Assembly: GCF_900106045.1 (NCBI RefSeq)
Contig: NZ_LT629802.1
Coordinates: 5,518,001 to 5,582,000, forward strand
From: Pseudomonas mucidolens
GTDB taxonomy: Bacteria > Pseudomonadota > Gammaproteobacteria > Pseudomonadales > Pseudomonadaceae
Length of the DNA stretch: 64,000 bases
Direction: 5' to 3'
Part shown: positions 9,651 to 18,224 of the stretch, piece after piece
How positions within the stretch are numbered: position 1 is the first letter of the stretch
How the letters are laid out: every line of letters begins with the position of its first letter
Translations under genes and position numbers: made by a program
Notes under the pieces: generated by a model
The model's input: only the letters and a program-made list of their open reading frames with translations
What the model was told of the DNA's origin: nothing
The model's database searches: none

Positions 9651-10424
9651 ATGGTCGAATGGCTGTTTTCCGGTATAGGGGCGACTCTCCTATCCGATTG
9701 GTTAAAAGAGCGTAGAAGTCGAAAGCAAAACCTGCCTTGCCCGCAAGACATGCGGCCGCTTGTACTGGAGGACTCTTCATATGCGTTGGCGGTCGGAGAA
9801 AAAATAAGCTTCATACGCACCGATATCTTGAATTTGAGCTTGAGGCAGCTAAGTGAAATCTTAGAGATTAAAAAGGTTTCTGATCTCGAAAAGTATGAGT
9901 CAGGTGTCGAAGAGTTTCCCCTTCCACTCTTGAAGAAATTTGAAGCATGTTTTTCTGTCAGACCAGCGTATCTGGATGGGGTCAGTGAAAGCATTTTTTC
10001 GAGTTTTCACTTGTGTGAGTTTGAAGTTGAACGCTACCTCTCGCAAGGTTATAACCCCGTTGTGCTCTGCTGTCCTGACGAGAGAAGTGAGCTATTTTGT
10101 AAAATTGCTTTTGAGAGAAGTGAAGGTGCGTTTTCGAAAATCGTAATTGGAGATTTGTTGTGCTCGTTTGCTTCTAGCGGCGGCGGCCAGATAAATATTC
10201 AAATATTAATCCAGGCTTTATTGAGGCGAGGCGCTTCTTATAAGGATGTAAGGGTCTTAAAGGTTACGCGCCGTGCCTGGGAACTGATGCGGCGTGGAAC
10301 TTACTATAATCAGGATGAATTTCATCGGTGTACGGACTGGGAATGCCAAGAGGTATTCGCCAGGTGGTTTAGCGAAAGCGAAGCGTCCAATAAACGCTGG
10401 GGCTTAAGGTTGTCGGAGAAATAA
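9651..10424 (+). CDS. Unknown protein with possible Xre-like helix-turn-helix
   Basis: A 257-residue protein I do not recognise. Residues about 47-105 (VGEKISFIRTDILNLSLRQL onward to FPLPLLKKFEACF) have the spacing of an Xre/Cro helix-turn-helix with the motif LSLRQLSEILEI. The rest has no family signature that I can see; a DWECQEVFARWF stretch lies near the C-terminus. GAGGAAG lies 8 bases before ATG. Codon use is AT-richer than the flanking core genes, and the gene sits just beyond the Lrp gene, at the left edge of the accessory block. Confidence 0.7.
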   Translation: MVEWLFSGIGATLLSDWLKERRSRKQNLPCPQDMRPLVLEDSSYALAVGEKISFIRTDILNLSLRQLSEILEIKKVSDLEKYESGVEEFPLPLLKKFEACFSVRPAYLDGVSESIFSSFHLCEFEVERYLSQGYNPVVLCCPDERSELFCKIAFERSEGAFSKIVIGDLLCSFASSGGGQINIQILIQALLRRGASYKDVRVLKVTRRAWELMRRGTYYNQDEFHRCTDWECQEVFARWFSESEASNKRWGLRLSEK

Positions 10425-10546
10425 TTTGGGGGATGCCACAAAAGTAATAAGAAAGGGCTGGCACATTTTTCAAGCAGAAAAATCCGCTCTTCTTTCGCGG
10501 TCCATTTTTCGAATTTTATAAGTTTTAGGGGTTGTGATAAGTTTAC

Positions 10547-11155
10547 CTAAAGAAAAAGCGTTTTTATTGAGGTGGCTACCGTTGCCAGGTTAGAGAGTAT
10601 GTTGCTTTTTTGTTCGAGTTTCCTGATTTGGTTTATTGCTTCGGCGTCGGCATCTTCTTTTATAAGGTCAGGGCTTCCATCAGACGATGGTGGCGGGCGG
10701 TTGATGTCAAGGTCGAGATCGGGTGATGGGGTTCGCGTGTAGCGAGACTTCGATTGAGTAAACAAGCTCTCTGGAATCGTGTCGTAGTTTTCAGACTGCT
10801 CCATCGAAATCAGTTTCTCGATGATGTCTATTTCAGAGTCAATTCTTATGGCAATGGATGCGAATGTCGTAAAGCTTATATTGTCAGCGATTATTTTTGA
10901 GCGCCAGTTATACTGATCTACTATGTTGTTGTATGGGTATAGCAAGTCGAAACCTAACCGGATCATGCGGTTTTGCGCACTTGATCCTAACGCTATAAGG
11001 CATGCTTGGGCCTCTGTCGCCAGCTCGCACGCCCGTGGATCACCAAAACCTGAGTGCTCCGTGATGGGCTGCTTCGTCGGGTAGGTGCTCAATAATAATT
11101 TGAAATATTCGTCATGTGCCAGTTTGAGCTTTTTAAGAACGTCTATTCTTTGCAT
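10547..11155 (-). CDS. Unknown 202-residue protein
   Basis: A hypothetical protein starting MQRIDVLKKLKLAHDEYFKL with AAGGA seven bases upstream. The first 120 residues look helical, then comes a polar proline/serine/aspartate-rich linker (about residues 125-165, including SPDLDLDINRPPPSSDG) and a helical tail that may form a coiled coil or membrane-proximal helix. No family recognised. It is AT-rich like the convergent gene at 9651-10424 and shares its accessory location. Confidence 0.6.
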   Translation of the reverse strand: MQRIDVLKKLKLAHDEYFKLLLSTYPTKQPITEHSGFGDPRACELATEAQACLIALGSSAQNRMIRLGFDLLYPYNNIVDQYNWRSKIIADNISFTTFASIAIRIDSEIDIIEKLISMEQSENYDTIPESLFTQSKSRYTRTPSPDLDLDINRPPPSSDGSPDLIKEDADAEAINQIRKLEQKSNILSNLATVATSIKTLFL

Positions 11156-11289
11156 GTTTCAGTCCTTTTTCCTTTGTCGGTTGGGTCTTTTTTTCATGCA
11201 GCAAAAATCACCAGATGTACTGGGTCTGTATCGACGTTGACGGCCCCAACCAGGCTTAGGCTCTAGCGGCTAGCTCGCAAGATCACAAG

Positions 11290-12009
11290 TTACTGATCGC
11301 GCTGCCCCAGATATTCATCAAGTCTTGAGGCGAGATATTCTCTCGCTTTGGTAGTGTGAACATCAGAAAGTTCGCCAGCCTTTTTCGAGTCACCTTCAGC
11401 AATGGCTTTTGCGATTGCCTCATGTTCATCCCAGATTGACTGACGCTGAGACGCGGAGGATTGCAGCACTGTCCCCATTGCGCGACGCAGGTGCACCCAA
11501 TAGACCTGAGCGCTCTCCGCGATCAAAGGATTTCCCGAAGCCGCGTATATGTCGTGATGAAATGCAACGTCCGCATCGACCATCGCTTTCAGATCTTTAC
11601 CCTTCGCAACGCGCCGGCCGTTCTCGATAATACCTGGGTCCATCTCATGGCGCTTCTCAGCCGCCATTTTTGCTGCCAAGTTGTCCAGAGCTCCCCTTAT
11701 CAGATAGAGATTACTGATTGACTCAACGGTCAAAGGAGTTACCAGCACCCCTTTACCAGGAGCGTCCTGAACCAAACCGTCCTTTTTCAGCAGACGAATG
11801 GCTTGGAGCACTGGAGATCGCGAGACATGCATCTGTTCCGCGATTTCTTCTTGGGTAAATCGAACCCCAGGGGCCATCGTTCCATCACTGATCGCGTCTA
11901 GAAGCGCCTTGTAGACCTCGTCTACATAGTCCGGGCGTACTTGAATCCTCTGCAGCTTAGTAGTCATGGCGTTCAGTGGTGCCTTCGGTGGCTTGATTGC
12001 GATGGTCAT
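11290..12009 (-). CDS. GntR-family (FCD) transcriptional regulator
   Basis: A 239-residue regulator with an N-terminal winged helix (PDYVDEVYKALLDAISDGTM, then FTQEEIAEQMHVSRSPVLQA) and an all-helical FCD ligand-binding domain whose metal-binding positions are suggested by DADVAFHHDIYAASGNP and SVWDEHEAI-like segments. The start MTIAIKPPK at 12009 is chosen over a longer frame beginning inside the intergenic region. It is divergent from the ilvC-like gene, and matching TGTATACA palindromes precede that gene and the Rieske gene. It probably represses the catabolic cluster until a pathway intermediate binds. Confidence 0.9.
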   Translation of the reverse strand: MTIAIKPPKAPLNAMTTKLQRIQVRPDYVDEVYKALLDAISDGTMAPGVRFTQEEIAEQMHVSRSPVLQAIRLLKKDGLVQDAPGKGVLVTPLTVESISNLYLIRGALDNLAAKMAAEKRHEMDPGIIENGRRVAKGKDLKAMVDADVAFHHDIYAASGNPLIAESAQVYWVHLRRAMGTVLQSSASQRQSIWDEHEAIAKAIAEGDSKKAGELSDVHTTKAREYLASRLDEYLGQRDQ

Positions 12010-12081
12010 TGTCCACGTTCTCCAGAATGATTCCAACGGGGTGGCTTGACAATCTTGGTAGGCAGGCCAAGAATGGCTTAT

Positions 12082-12091
12082 CTGTATACAG
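12082..12091. promoter_or_regulatory. Candidate GntR operator CTGTATACAG (ilvC-like promoter)
   Basis: A perfect 10-base palindrome in the divergent promoter region between the GntR gene and the ilvC-like gene, 42 bases before the latter's ATG. FCD-type GntR proteins commonly bind short TGTATACA-like palindromes. The same core recurs at 13223-13230. Confidence 0.55.
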
Positions 12092-12132
12092 AACACAGTA
12101 TGTAGAATATAGAAAACAGACGAGGATTTCCA

Positions 12133-13149
12133 ATGAAAGTGTTTTATGACAAAGACACAGACCTGGCTCTGCTAGAAAGCAGGCGAGTAGCGGTTATCGG
12201 TTACGGTTCGCAGGGGCATGCCCAAGCGCTGAATCTGCGAGACAGTGGCATTGATGTTGTCGTTGGCCTACGAGCAGGTGGGGCTTCTTGGGCAAAAGCA
12301 GCTGCTTCTGGTCTGTCAGTAATGGAAGTCGGCGAAGCTGTAAGTGGTGCAGATCTGGTGGTCATGCTCATTCCCGACGAGTCCATTGCCCAGGTCTATA
12401 CAGACGAAGTTGAGCCCGCCATTCGTAAAGGTGCGGCACTGGTCTTTGCCCATGGCTTCAACGTCCACTATGGTCAGGTGACGCCACGGGCTGACCTCGA
12501 CGTATTCATGGTTGCACCTAAAGCACCAGGGCACACTGTACGCTCTACATTCGCGGCGGGTGGTGGCGTGCCAGCCCTGATCGCCATTTCTCAAAACGTT
12601 TCCGATCTTGCCAAGGATCTGGCACTGGCTTATGCCTCGGCCATTGGTTGCGGCAAGGCAGGCATCATCGAAACCGATTTCCGGGAGGAGACAGAAACCG
12701 ACCTCTTTGGTGAACAGGTAGTTTTGTGCGGCGGTGCGGTAGAGCTTATCAAAGGCGGCTTTGAGGTTTTGGTAGAGGCCGGGTATTCCCCAGAGCTCGC
12801 TTACTTCGAGTGCCTGCATGAGTTGAAATTGATCGTGGATCTGCTCTACGAGGGTGGCATCTCTAACATGAACTACAGCATCTCTAATAATGCTGAGTTT
12901 GGCGAATACGTCTCTGGGCCCAAGATTGTGACTGCTGAAACCAAGCAAGCCATGCGTGAGGTTCTAGCGTTCATTCAAGATGGTTCGTACGCGAAACAAT
13001 TCATCCTTGAAAGCAAGGCTGGTAACTCACTGCTAACTGCTCGCAGAAATCAACTCAAACGTCATCCGATTGAAGTTGTGGGTGAGCAGCTCAGGGCAAT
13101 GATGCCTTGGATCAAGGCCTCAGCCTTGGTTGATAAAGCTCACAACTGA
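12133..13149 (+). CDS. Ketol-acid reductoisomerase paralogue (IlvC family)
   Basis: A 338-residue class I ketol-acid reductoisomerase. The NADPH-binding loop [19 protein letters not shown], the magnesium-binding acids in [10 protein letters not shown] and the [17 protein letters not shown] region are all intact, so it is probably active. IlvC normally converts acetolactate to dihydroxyisovalerate in valine/isoleucine synthesis, but that job usually belongs to an ilvIHC operon. Here it sits between a GntR regulator and a Rieske oxygenase, so it may serve a degradative or substrate-specific role. GAGGA lies six bases before ATG. The sequence diverges from the typical Pseudomonas housekeeping IlvC at many positions. 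Confidence 0.9.
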   Translation: MKVFYDKDTDLALLESRRVAVIGYGSQGHAQALNLRDSGIDVVVGLRAGGASWAKAAASGLSVMEVGEAVSGADLVVMLIPDESIAQVYTDEVEPAIRKGAALVFAHGFNVHYGQVTPRADLDVFMVAPKAPGHTVRSTFAAGGGVPALIAISQNVSDLAKDLALAYASAIGCGKAGIIETDFREETETDLFGEQVVLCGGAVELIKGGFEVLVEAGYSPELAYFECLHELKLIVDLLYEGGISNMNYSISNNAEFGEYVSGPKIVTAETKQAMREVLAFIQDGSYAKQFILESKAGNSLLTARRNQLKRHPIEVVGEQLRAMMPWIKASALVDKAHN

Positions 13150-13222
13150 ATCTCAAAACTTAACGATGAGGCATTAGACGTCACCTAAGCACTACCGATG
13201 GTACCAGCGTGTTCAAATAATA

Positions 13223-13230
13223 TGTATACA
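13223..13230. promoter_or_regulatory. Second TGTATACA box (Rieske gene promoter)
   Basis: TGTATACA lies 50 bases before the Rieske oxygenase start and matches the palindrome at 12083-12090. It suggests that the GntR protein also controls the Rieske-reductase unit directly. Confidence 0.5.
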
Positions 13231-13280
13231 GAGTTCCGTAGCCTGAGCTCTGACGACAAAATAAGAGCGGAGACATGGTC

Positions 13281-14825
13281 ATGACCGAGAAATTCGAACA
13301 GCACGAAGCCAAACAGTCGAGCGGCGCCGGTGCACCGATTGCCAAAAAACTTATAGCTTATGGTGGTTACCACACCAACAATGTTCCGGGACATGATCCT
13401 GAATTGACTGAAACTGGGCCTGGTACTCCAATGGGAGAATACCTGCGCCGTTTCTGGCATCCAGTATGTATGTCGCTTGAGCTGACTGATACCCCTCGCT
13501 TCATGAAGATCCTTGGCGAGGAGCTCGTGGCATTCCGTGACGGCAGTGGCCAGATCGGCGTATTGCATGCTCACTGCTGCCACCGAGGGGCATCCCTGGA
13601 ATATGGCGCCATCCAAGAGCGCGGTATCAAGTGCTGCTACCACGGCATGGTGTTTGACGTGGATGGTGCTTGTTTGCACGTACCATTTCCTGCTGGCGAG
13701 GAGAAAGAGGCGGAAAAATATGCCTGCTCAATTCGCCAAGGCGCGTATAAGGCGTTTGAGCGTCATGGATTGGTGTTCGCTTACATGGGCCCACCAGATG
13801 AAGAGCCGCCATTTCCAGAGTGGGAAGAAAACTTTACCGTTGCTGAAGGCGATGAGCTGGTTCCTTACAGCAACTTCCAGCATTGCAACTGGATGCAGGT
13901 TCAGGACAACGCAGCAGACAATTTCCACCCCACCGCCTTGCACTCAGCCAAGAATGTGGTGAACAAAAACTTCCAAGGCACAACCTTCGATGAAGTGGGC
14001 GCAGCGTCCATGGAAGTCGCACCAGACATGCAGTTCATCCCAGTCCATCAAGGCCGAAGTCTTGCCTGCGCCGGCGCACGTCGAGTTAATGACGATAGGA
14101 TGTTCCTGCGTATCCAACACCAGGTACTGCCCAACCTGAGCTTGCACGCGTACACCTCCGAAGATGGCTCGGCGAAGAAGCTCTTCAGCCGGTTCCATAT
14201 CGTTCGCTGGACAGTTCCAGTCGACGACGAGAATAGCAAGATGATGGGCTGGCGCGTGATGGGGCCAGGTATCGATACACGTGGGATCGGTGACAAGAGC
14301 ATGGTCGGTTACGAAACCATCGACTTTCTTGAGGGGCAGGTGGCTATGCGCCGGCCTGAGCGTTTCGGCAAATACAAACTGGATGAATTGCCGCCTATCC
14401 CTACGAATCACCGTGAACGTGAGATATATAAAGACGCCCAATACGCGCCAGGTGACTACGAGGCGATCATTTCGCAGCGTCCCATCGCGGTACACAAGCT
14501 CGAAAACCCTACGAAGTTCGATGCGGGTGTGTATGCGTTCCGCAAAATGCTCCGTGACGCTGTTCGCGGAACCAACCCGGCAGCAGGTGCGCATGGTTTC
14601 GCAGAGTGGCTGCGCTCCATGAACGGGGCACCTAACAGCTACTGCGCGGGTAATGTCTTCGAAATGCCTATCGCCGACACCGTGGAGCAAGAAGTTGCTA
14701 ACCGCCGCCGACTGGCCAAAGAAACGGTGGCCATCCTTACTGAGGCTGATCAATTGAAGGGGGATGAGCGAGCCACGTTCGTTAAGGAACGGCTCGAGCA
14801 GCTTGAGCAAAGCTTCAAAAAATAA
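13281..14825 (+). CDS. Rieske non-heme iron oxygenase, large subunit
   Basis: A 514-residue aromatic-ring oxygenase or demethylase component. The N-terminal Rieske domain shows HCCHRGASL and CCYHGMVFD (C-x-H, then C-x2-H, about residues 98-120). The catalytic iron site shows DNAADNFHPTALH with the two histidines, near residue 215. The start of the protein (GPGTPMGEYLRRFWHPV) resembles the phthalate 4,5-dioxygenase type. ATG 13281 has GGAG eight bases upstream and is preferred to ATG 13275. The substrate is not evident. The reductase gene follows after a 71-base gap containing a hairpin. Confidence 0.92.
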   Translation: MTEKFEQHEAKQSSGAGAPIAKKLIAYGGYHTNNVPGHDPELTETGPGTPMGEYLRRFWHPVCMSLELTDTPRFMKILGEELVAFRDGSGQIGVLHAHCCHRGASLEYGAIQERGIKCCYHGMVFDVDGACLHVPFPAGEEKEAEKYACSIRQGAYKAFERHGLVFAYMGPPDEEPPFPEWEENFTVAEGDELVPYSNFQHCNWMQVQDNAADNFHPTALHSAKNVVNKNFQGTTFDEVGAASMEVAPDMQFIPVHQGRSLACAGARRVNDDRMFLRIQHQVLPNLSLHAYTSEDGSAKKLFSRFHIVRWTVPVDDENSKMMGWRVMGPGIDTRGIGDKSMVGYETIDFLEGQVAMRRPERFGKYKLDELPPIPTNHREREIYKDAQYAPGDYEAIISQRPIAVHKLENPTKFDAGVYAFRKMLRDAVRGTNPAAGAHGFAEWLRSMNGAPNSYCAGNVFEMPIADTVEQEVANRRRLAKETVAILTEADQLKGDERATFVKERLEQLEQSFKK

Positions 14826-14841
14826 AAAAAAGGCCCACGTC

Positions 14842-14872
14842 AACTTCCGAGATAGCCCTTATCTCGGAAGTT
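14842..14872. other. 13-base perfect hairpin between oxygenase and reductase genes
   Basis: The arms 14842-14854 (AACTTCCGAGATA) and 14860-14872 (TATCTCGGAAGTT) are perfectly complementary around a 5-base loop. No T-run follows, so it may be a transcript-stabilising or processing element rather than a terminator. Confidence 0.75.
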
Positions 14873-14896
14873 GTAAGCGCATCGCCGAGGTGAGGT

Positions 14897-15883
14897 ATGA
14901 ACGCAATTGTAGATAACACTGCCGCTAAGGATCTGGAGCTGGTGGTCAAACAAATCAGGATGGAAGCGAACGGCGTAAATTCGTACGAATTCGTCTCTCC
15001 GGACGGATCCGCTCTGCCGCCTTTCACTGCCGGCGCGCACATTGATATTCACGTCGGCTCTGGCGTAATTCGTCAGTATTCGCTTTGCAACTCTCCTTCA
15101 GAACATCATCGCTACATGATTGCTGTGTTAAAGGATCCTAATGGTCGCGGTGGATCGGCGGCTGTTCATGAAAGCATCAAAGTAGGTGACAGGGTGCGCG
15201 TGAGCGCACCCAGGAATAATTTTGAGCTGCACCCAGGCTCCACCAAGGTCGTCCTGCTTGCTGGTGGCATTGGGGTAACACCGATGAAGTCGATGGCCCA
15301 CCATCTAGAGGCGCAGAACATTTCATATGAGATGTACTACTGCGCCAAAGGGCCGGAATACGCTGCCTTTAAATCCGAGCTCGAAGGGTTAGCGAAATCG
15401 GGTCGAATCAGCTTCCATTTCGATGGTGGGGATCCCAGTAATAAGCTAGATATTTCTTCGATCTTGAAAAATCCCGAGGGTGCGTGCGATCTCTACTACT
15501 GCGGGCCAGGGGGCTTCATGCAGGCCTGCAAGGACGCTTCGGAACACTGGCCTAGTGGATCGGTACATTTCGAGCACTTCAAGGCTCCCGTCAAGTCGCA
15601 GACCGATGAGTGCTCGATTGTCGGGGGATTCATTGCCCAGATCGCCAGCACAGGTGAGAGATTGGAGGTGGCGCCCGACCAGAGCTTGGCAGAGGCTTTG
15701 AACAGCGCTGGTTATCCCGTGGAAACGTCCTGCCAGTCTGGCTTGTGTGGGACATGCAAGGTGCGTTACTTGGCCGGCACTGTCGACCATCAGGACTTCA
15801 TACTCGATGACAGCGAGAGACCTGACTTCCTCACTTGCTGCGTCTCGCGGGCAGCGAGCGGCACCCTAGTCCTAGACCTTTAA
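14897..15883 (+). CDS. Oxygenase reductase (FNR-like with C-terminal 2Fe-2S ferredoxin)
   Basis: A 328-residue VanB/phthalate-dioxygenase-reductase type protein that passes electrons from NAD(P)H through a flavin to the Rieske oxygenase. The flavin site is seen in RQYSLCNSP, the nucleotide site in LLAGGIGVTPMKSMAHHLE, and the plant-type ferredoxin in CQSGLCGTC (about residues 278-286) with a final Cys near 315 (DFLTCC). A GAGGT site precedes ATG 14897. It is the natural partner of the gene upstream. Confidence 0.93.
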   Translation: MNAIVDNTAAKDLELVVKQIRMEANGVNSYEFVSPDGSALPPFTAGAHIDIHVGSGVIRQYSLCNSPSEHHRYMIAVLKDPNGRGGSAAVHESIKVGDRVRVSAPRNNFELHPGSTKVVLLAGGIGVTPMKSMAHHLEAQNISYEMYYCAKGPEYAAFKSELEGLAKSGRISFHFDGGDPSNKLDISSILKNPEGACDLYYCGPGGFMQACKDASEHWPSGSVHFEHFKAPVKSQTDECSIVGGFIAQIASTGERLEVAPDQSLAEALNSAGYPVETSCQSGLCGTCKVRYLAGTVDHQDFILDDSERPDFLTCCVSRAASGTLVLDL

Positions 15884-15928
15884 AGATAGCGAACGTATCT
15901 TCCGTCAAGAAATTACGGAACCTGAAAG

Positions 15929-15981
15929 GCCGATTTGGTTGATGACTCGTGAGAGCGAGAGCAGTCAACAAATCGGCTTTT
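15929..15981 (+). terminator. Terminator after the reductase gene
   Basis: The arms GCCGATTTG (15929-15937) and CAAATCGGC (15969-15977), with extra pairing inside (GTTGA/TCAA), enclose a long loop and are followed by TTTT. It closes the ilvC-like/Rieske/reductase unit. The next 160 bases hold nothing I can identify. Confidence 0.7.
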
Positions 15982-16142
15982 GTACGCGTGATATGAAAGC
16001 CCAACATCTTTGACGTGGGGCTTCTACGGAGGGCGGCGGTTTGTAGGGTATGTCGTCGGTATACCGCTGCGGGTCAGCGGTCATCAATTGGCTGTTCATC
16101 GTTTGAACAGTTGCAGCGAACATTTCAGTTATCCGTGCCCCC

Positions 16143-16707
16143 CTACGCCCAGGTAAACGGCAGTCTGGAGACATTTTGCAGTCGGATCATTTCCTCCATC
16201 GCCAGCATACCTGCAGCCAGAAACTGACGGGTAGCCTCGTCCGCTAGACGACCCTCATACATTTTCGACTTCGTACCGGCAATGACTATTTGTGGATATG
16301 AAACTGGCATTGCTTCAATTGCCCAGAGCGTTTCGCTGAGCTGCAACTGCGCACGTGCACCAGCTGTAACGGCTGGTGAACCAGTGAGCGTCATCACGGG
16401 CTTGCCTTTGAGTGGGCAGAGAGACGCTTGGCTAGACAGCCAGTCCACCTGACATCCCATAACTTATTTCAGGGGCGGCGATCACCACCTCTTCCGATTC
16501 CGTTATCGCCCTGCGCAGATCATTAACAGATGCAGGCGTATCCCCCATGTCGAGATCGCTGTCATACAACGGGAGGTCATGCAGCGAATGAGTATGTAGC
16601 GAAACTTTTGGGGGTAGCAGCTCACAGGCTATGGTGCGAAGGATCGCCGCATTGTTGGGCTCATGACGCAGGTTGCCACACAGTGCCAAAAATTTAATTT
16701 CTCGCAT
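16143..16707 (-). pseudogene. NADPH-dependent FMN reductase, frameshifted
   Basis: Two overlapping frames together encode one flavodoxin-fold FMN reductase. The first runs from MREIKFLALCGNLR at 16707 to VVIAAPEISYGMSGG, the flavin-loop motif, then stops at 16432. The second resumes with VDWLSSQASLCPLKGKPV and runs to 16143. Family members read GxPGxLKNAxDWLSR across this join, so roughly 13-14 bases coding for the LKNA part appear to be missing. Either the gene is dead or the assembly has an error here. It lies downstream of the MFS gene in the same direction and might once have supplied reduced flavin to the cluster. Confidence 0.8.
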
Positions 16708-16764
16708 TTCAATGACCATTTTGTATTTGTATGAGATGGCCAATATGCTTGATCAACAGTGGCT

Positions 16765-16795
16765 CGAAAAAAAGCCCTCTTACGAGGGCTTTGAT
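16765..16795 (-). terminator. Terminator after the MFS gene
   Basis: On the minus strand AAAGCCCTC-GTAA-GAGGGCTTT is followed by TTTT. It begins at the stop codon of the permease gene and separates it from the broken reductase downstream. Confidence 0.85.
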
Positions 16796-18111
16796 TATTT
16801 GTATGTCAGTAAATTTTTAGGGACTAAAAATACAAGCAGACAACCACCAACTAGAACGACCGACAGCAAGATAATCCCTGAGGAGGTACTTTGCGTCGCA
16901 GCGTTAATCGTGCCCATCGCGTATGGGCTGATAAAGCCGGAAGCACTTCCGATTGAGTTAGCCAGTGCAATGCCGGTAGCGGCTGCAGCACCTGTGAGAA
17001 TTGCAGGAGGTAACGTCCAGAACTGAGAAATTGTAGTCATGACCCCCATCGTTGCTAAACATAATGCAGGAAGGCTAATCATCAGATTTGCCTGAAACGA
17101 TGCGCTGATCAGGAAGCCGGCTGCCGCGAGAATTCCAGGAATAGCAAGGTGCCAACGGCGCTCCTTGAAGCGATCCGAGCTCCTGCCGACCACGACCATC
17201 GTAGCTACAGCACAGGCATAAGGTATTGCTGTAAGCAGGCCCAAGTGCATTGAGTCTGTTACACCGGACGCCTGGATTAGCGTAGGCAGCCAAAAGCTAA
17301 CGCCATACAACCCCATGGTGAAAAACAGATAGATAAAGCTCAACAGCCATATCTTGGGATCTTTGAGTCCATCCATCATCCGATGAAGGTGTTTACCATT
17401 AGATTCCCTGTCGATGTTGTGGCGGAGAATCTTCTTGTCTTCTTCGTTCAGCCAGTGTGCATCCTCAATCCGATCCGTCAGATAAAAATAAGCGCAGATA
17501 CCGACAATAATGGTGGGAAGACCTTCGAGTATGAACAGCCATTGCCAACCTGCGAGATTCTGCACACCGCTCAGCGAATGCATGATCCACCCTGACAGCG
17601 GAGCGCCGATGACGCCTGACATTGGAATCGCTGCCATGAAAAGAGCGGTGACCTTTGCGCCTCTGGATGAAGGGAACCATTGGGAAATGTATAGAAGGAT
17701 CGCCGGGAAGAAACCGGCTTCAGCTACGCCCAAGAGGAACCGCATGACATAGAACTGCATCGGTGTGTTGACGAACATCATGGCTGCAGAAATCACACCC
17801 CAGGTCACCATGATCCTGGCAATCCAGCGTCTTGCTCCAACTTTATACATGATGATGTTGCTCGGGATTTCAAAAGCAAAATAGCCAATGAAAAACATAC
17901 CTGCTCCGAGTCCATAAACGGCATCGCTCCATGCCAGGTCTTGAGCCATCTGGAGCTTCGCAAAACTCACGTTGATGCGGTTGAGGTAGGAGCAGACGTA
18001 GCAGAGGAACAGGAATGGAATGAGTCGGAACATCACCTTTTTATAGATGAGGTCTTCTGTATTAATCAGTATTCCTGGTAGTGGCTGGGCACGGTCGGCA
18101 ATGGTGTTCAT
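16795..18111 (-). CDS. MFS transporter, anion:cation symporter (ACS) family
   Basis: A 438-residue, twelve-helix permease of the type that imports phthalate, tartrate or hydroxyphenylacetate. Helix 1 is followed by YVCSYLNRINVSFAKLQM, the ACS signature, and the loop GARRWIARIMVTWG fits the second. ATG 18111 (MNTIADRAQ) has GGAGG seven bases upstream. It probably brings in the aromatic or organic-acid substrate of the neighbouring enzymes. The aldolase gene lies upstream in the same direction. Confidence 0.92.
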   Translation of the reverse strand: MNTIADRAQPLPGILINTEDLIYKKVMFRLIPFLFLCYVCSYLNRINVSFAKLQMAQDLAWSDAVYGLGAGMFFIGYFAFEIPSNIIMYKVGARRWIARIMVTWGVISAAMMFVNTPMQFYVMRFLLGVAEAGFFPAILLYISQWFPSSRGAKVTALFMAAIPMSGVIGAPLSGWIMHSLSGVQNLAGWQWLFILEGLPTIIVGICAYFYLTDRIEDAHWLNEEDKKILRHNIDRESNGKHLHRMMDGLKDPKIWLLSFIYLFFTMGLYGVSFWLPTLIQASGVTDSMHLGLLTAIPYACAVATMVVVGRSSDRFKERRWHLAIPGILAAAGFLISASFQANLMISLPALCLATMGVMTTISQFWTLPPAILTGAAAATGIALANSIGSASGFISPYAMGTINAATQSTSSGIILLSVVLVGGCLLVFLVPKNLLTYK

Positions 18112-18224
18112 GAGGACGCCTCCAAGCATTGTTAAATTTATAAGGCTCGCGTCTCACCCCTTGCCCGGTGTTCAAGCGCTGCAAGGGGTGTCGTATTTTT
18201 CAGGGGCTGAGAGTCAGAAAGCTA

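Noticed and set aside
15965..16174. 69-codon minus-strand frame beyond the FMN reductase
   Set aside because: Overlaps the reductase terminator and has no recognisable protein features; could be a remnant, but I cannot support it.
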